This document shows, one piece after another, positions 4,674 through 5,815 of a DNA stretch of 5,815 nucleotides. Position 1 is the stretch's first letter. Each line of letters opens with the position of its first letter. Below the pieces are notes generated by a model. It made no database searches and had not been told where the DNA came from. It saw only the letters and a list, made by a program, of their open reading frames with translations. Source of the stretch: Archangium sp. (GTDB taxonomy: Bacteria; Myxococcota; Myxococcia; Myxococcales; Myxococcaceae); the NCBI GenBank assembly GCA_016793525.1, contig JAEUJT010000305.1, forward strand, positions 1-5,815. The letters run 5' to 3'. Position numbers and translations under genes: made by a program.

Positions 4674-5573
4674 ATGGATTGGTTGAACTACCACCACCTC
4701 CTGTACTTCTGGGTGGTGGCACGCGAGGGCGGGTTGGTGGCGGCAGGCAAGGTGCTGCGCCTCTCCCACCCGACGTTGAGCACCCAGATTCACGCGCTCG
4801 AAGACCGGCTGGGCGAGAAGTTGTTCGTGAAGGTCGGCCGAAAGCTGGTGTTGACCGAGTTTGGCCGGGTGGCGTTTCGGTACGCCGACGAGATTTTCTC
4901 GCTCGGGCGCGAGCTCGTCGACACGCTGAAGGGTCGACCGACCGACAGGCCGCTCCGGCTGAACGTCGGCATCGCCGATGTCGTGCCCAAGTTGTTGGTG
5001 CGACAAATTCTTCAGCCAGCGTTGAGCTTGAGCCAGCCGGTTCGACTGGTGTGCCGCGAGGCGTCGCACGAGCGCCTGCTGGCAGACCTGGCCACCTATG
5101 CGCTCGACGTCGTCATCTCCGACGCGCCGGTGCCGTCGGGCAGCCCGGTGCGGGCGTACAACCACCTGTTGGGCGAGAGCAGCATCACCTGGTTCGGCAC
5201 TGCCTCGCTGGCGAAGCGCTACCGCCGGGGCTTCCCGCGGTCGCTCGACGGCGCTCCGGTGCTGTTGCCGCTCGAAGACGTCACGTTGCGGCGCTCGCTC
5301 AACCAATGGTTTGCCCGCCACGGCATCACGCCCCGCATCGTCGCCGAGTTCGAAGACAGCGCGCTGCTGAAGGCGTTCGGCCGCGACGGCGTCGGGCTCT
5401 TCCCCGGGTCGACGGCCGCGACCACCGACATCACCTCGGCCTACGACGTCACTCCGCTCGGCGTCGTCGAAGAGGTGCGTGAGCGGCTCTACGCCATTTC
5501 GGTCGAACGAAAGCTGAAGCACCCCGCAGTCGTCGCCATTCTCGCTGGCGCGCGGGAGACCCTGGTGGCGTGA
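4674..5573 (+). CDS. nhaR: NhaR-like LysR-type transcriptional regulator
   Basis: A 299-residue LysR-family regulator, close in length and pattern to NhaR (301 residues in E. coli), the Na+-responsive activator of nhaA that also controls biofilm-polysaccharide genes there. The N-terminal winged helix-turn-helix opens with the NhaR-like WLNYHHLLYFWVVAREGG (3-20). It continues through LSHPTLSTQIHALEDRLGEKLF (30-51, recognition helix about 34-44) and a linker helix RYADEIFSLGRELVDTL. The C-terminal effector domain begins near residue 97 (RLNVGIADVVPKLLV) and includes CREASHERLLADLATYALDVVISDAP, EFEDSALLKAFGRDGVGLFP and AISVERKLKHPAVVAI, all with recognisable NhaR counterparts. It is divergent from icd across 106 bases holding a CATGT-N11-ACATG box, its probable own operator. 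No nhaA antiporter gene is nearby, so the effector and targets may differ from E. coli NhaR. Family membership is very likely; orthologous function is uncertain. Confidence 0.9.
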   Translation: MDWLNYHHLLYFWVVAREGGLVAAGKVLRLSHPTLSTQIHALEDRLGEKLFVKVGRKLVLTEFGRVAFRYADEIFSLGRELVDTLKGRPTDRPLRLNVGIADVVPKLLVRQILQPALSLSQPVRLVCREASHERLLADLATYALDVVISDAPVPSGSPVRAYNHLLGESSITWFGTASLAKRYRRGFPRSLDGAPVLLPLEDVTLRRSLNQWFARHGITPRIVAEFEDSALLKAFGRDGVGLFPGSTAATTDITSAYDVTPLGVVEEVRERLYAISVERKLKHPAVVAILAGARETLVA

Positions 5574-5650
5574 CGCGGCAGGTGCCGTACGCCCACGAGC
5601 GAGGGAGCGTGTTTGTGCGTTGGTGGCATGGCCCTTGAAAAAACCTGACG

Positions 5651-5695
5651 TGCGCGCTCCTGCGATCGGGTGCAGCGTCGCATCGGCGCATTTTT
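5651..5695 (+). terminator. Likely Rho-independent terminator after the NhaR-like gene
   Basis: A nested stem, TGCGC/GCGCA (5651-5655 with 5686-5690) enclosing TGCGA/TCGCA (5661-5665 with 5678-5682), is followed directly by five T residues. It begins 77 bases past the regulator stop and before the next coding start, where a terminator is expected. The two stems are separated by unpaired bases, so its strength is uncertain. Confidence 0.4.
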
Positions 5696-5735
5696 GGGGT
5701 TGCCGACGCGTTTGGCGTTCTTAGACCAGTGGCAC

Positions 5736-5815
5736 ATGGCACCGGTTGTCGCGATGCGTTGGGGAGTCTGTGCGGTGCTGGTCAGCGCGACGGCCAGCGC
5801 GCAGCCCCTCCGCTT
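5736..5815 (+). CDS. N-terminus of an exported protein (cut by right edge)
   Basis: An open frame that reaches the right edge and begins with a convincing Sec signal peptide. ATG at 5736 gives an N-region MAPVVAMR, a hydrophobic core WGVCAVLVSATA and a signal-peptidase I site ASA followed by QPLR. A second in-frame ATG at 5754 would give a compact 18-residue signal (MRWGVCAVLVSATASA) and is equally possible, as neither has a clear ribosome site. C12 (counting from 5736) lies in the hydrophobic core, not in a lipobox, so this is not a lipoprotein signal. The mature protein is outside the window and its function cannot be stated. It lies on the same strand as the regulator but beyond the likely terminator, so is probably transcribed separately. 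Confidence 0.55.
   Translation, partial: MAPVVAMRWGVCAVLVSATASAQPLR

Noticed and set aside
3167..5482. 771-codon open frame on the plus strand, antisense to icd and overlapping the nhaR-like gene
   Set aside because: It is a by-product of GC-rich codon periodicity. It lies opposite a clearly recognisable dehydrogenase, has low-complexity Arg/Gly/Ala composition with no family motifs, and runs in the wrong frame through the LysR gene.
4542..5522. 326-codon minus-strand frame opposite the nhaR-like gene
   Set aside because: Arg/Gln/His-rich antisense shadow of a well-supported LysR-type protein, and it would run across the icd-nhaR promoter region.
5700..5727. TTGCCG-N16-TAGACC as a promoter for the exported protein
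   Set aside because: The -10 is a poor match and the -35 only fair; similar pairs are expected by chance.

Overview
This 5.8 kb window is GC-rich bacterial chromosome with tightly packed genes. The mix of a Thermus-type isocitrate dehydrogenase carrying a C-terminal domain, a sigma-32-like factor, an NhaR-like LysR regulator and a small membrane diguanylate cyclase suggests a Myxococcota-like (former deltaproteobacterial) or related high-GC Gram-negative genome. That assignment is an inference from gene content and base use; no marker gene settles it. There are no RNA genes, insertion sequences or CRISPR arrays.

Layout: on the minus strand, reading right to left from 4567, isocitrate dehydrogenase (icd) is followed by a DUF6671-like double zinc-ribbon protein; the two overlap by four bases (GTGA). 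After a 127-base gap comes a second minus-strand cluster. A short ribosome-hibernation factor (hpf) overlaps a membrane GGDEF diguanylate cyclase (ATGA), which overlaps a TerB-like protein (ATGA). After 76 AT-richer bases comes the start of a sigma-32-type sigma factor that runs off the left edge. On the plus strand, an NhaR-like LysR-type regulator is divergent from icd (4674-5573). It is followed by a likely intrinsic terminator and by the first codons of an exported protein cut by the right edge.

The main non-coding signal is a shared operator. The icd/regulator intergenic region and the region upstream of hpf both carry the dyad CATGT-N11-ACATG, the form expected of a LysR-type T-N11-A box, and match at 18 of 21 positions. 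A weaker version (CTGT-N11-ACAT) lies upstream of the sigma gene. The simplest reading is that the NhaR-like protein controls both its divergent icd-DUF6671 operon and the nearby hpf-cyclase-terB(-sigma) cluster. That would link a TCA-cycle branch point with ribosome hibernation, c-di-GMP and stress transcription. This regulon is a hypothesis from sequence alone.
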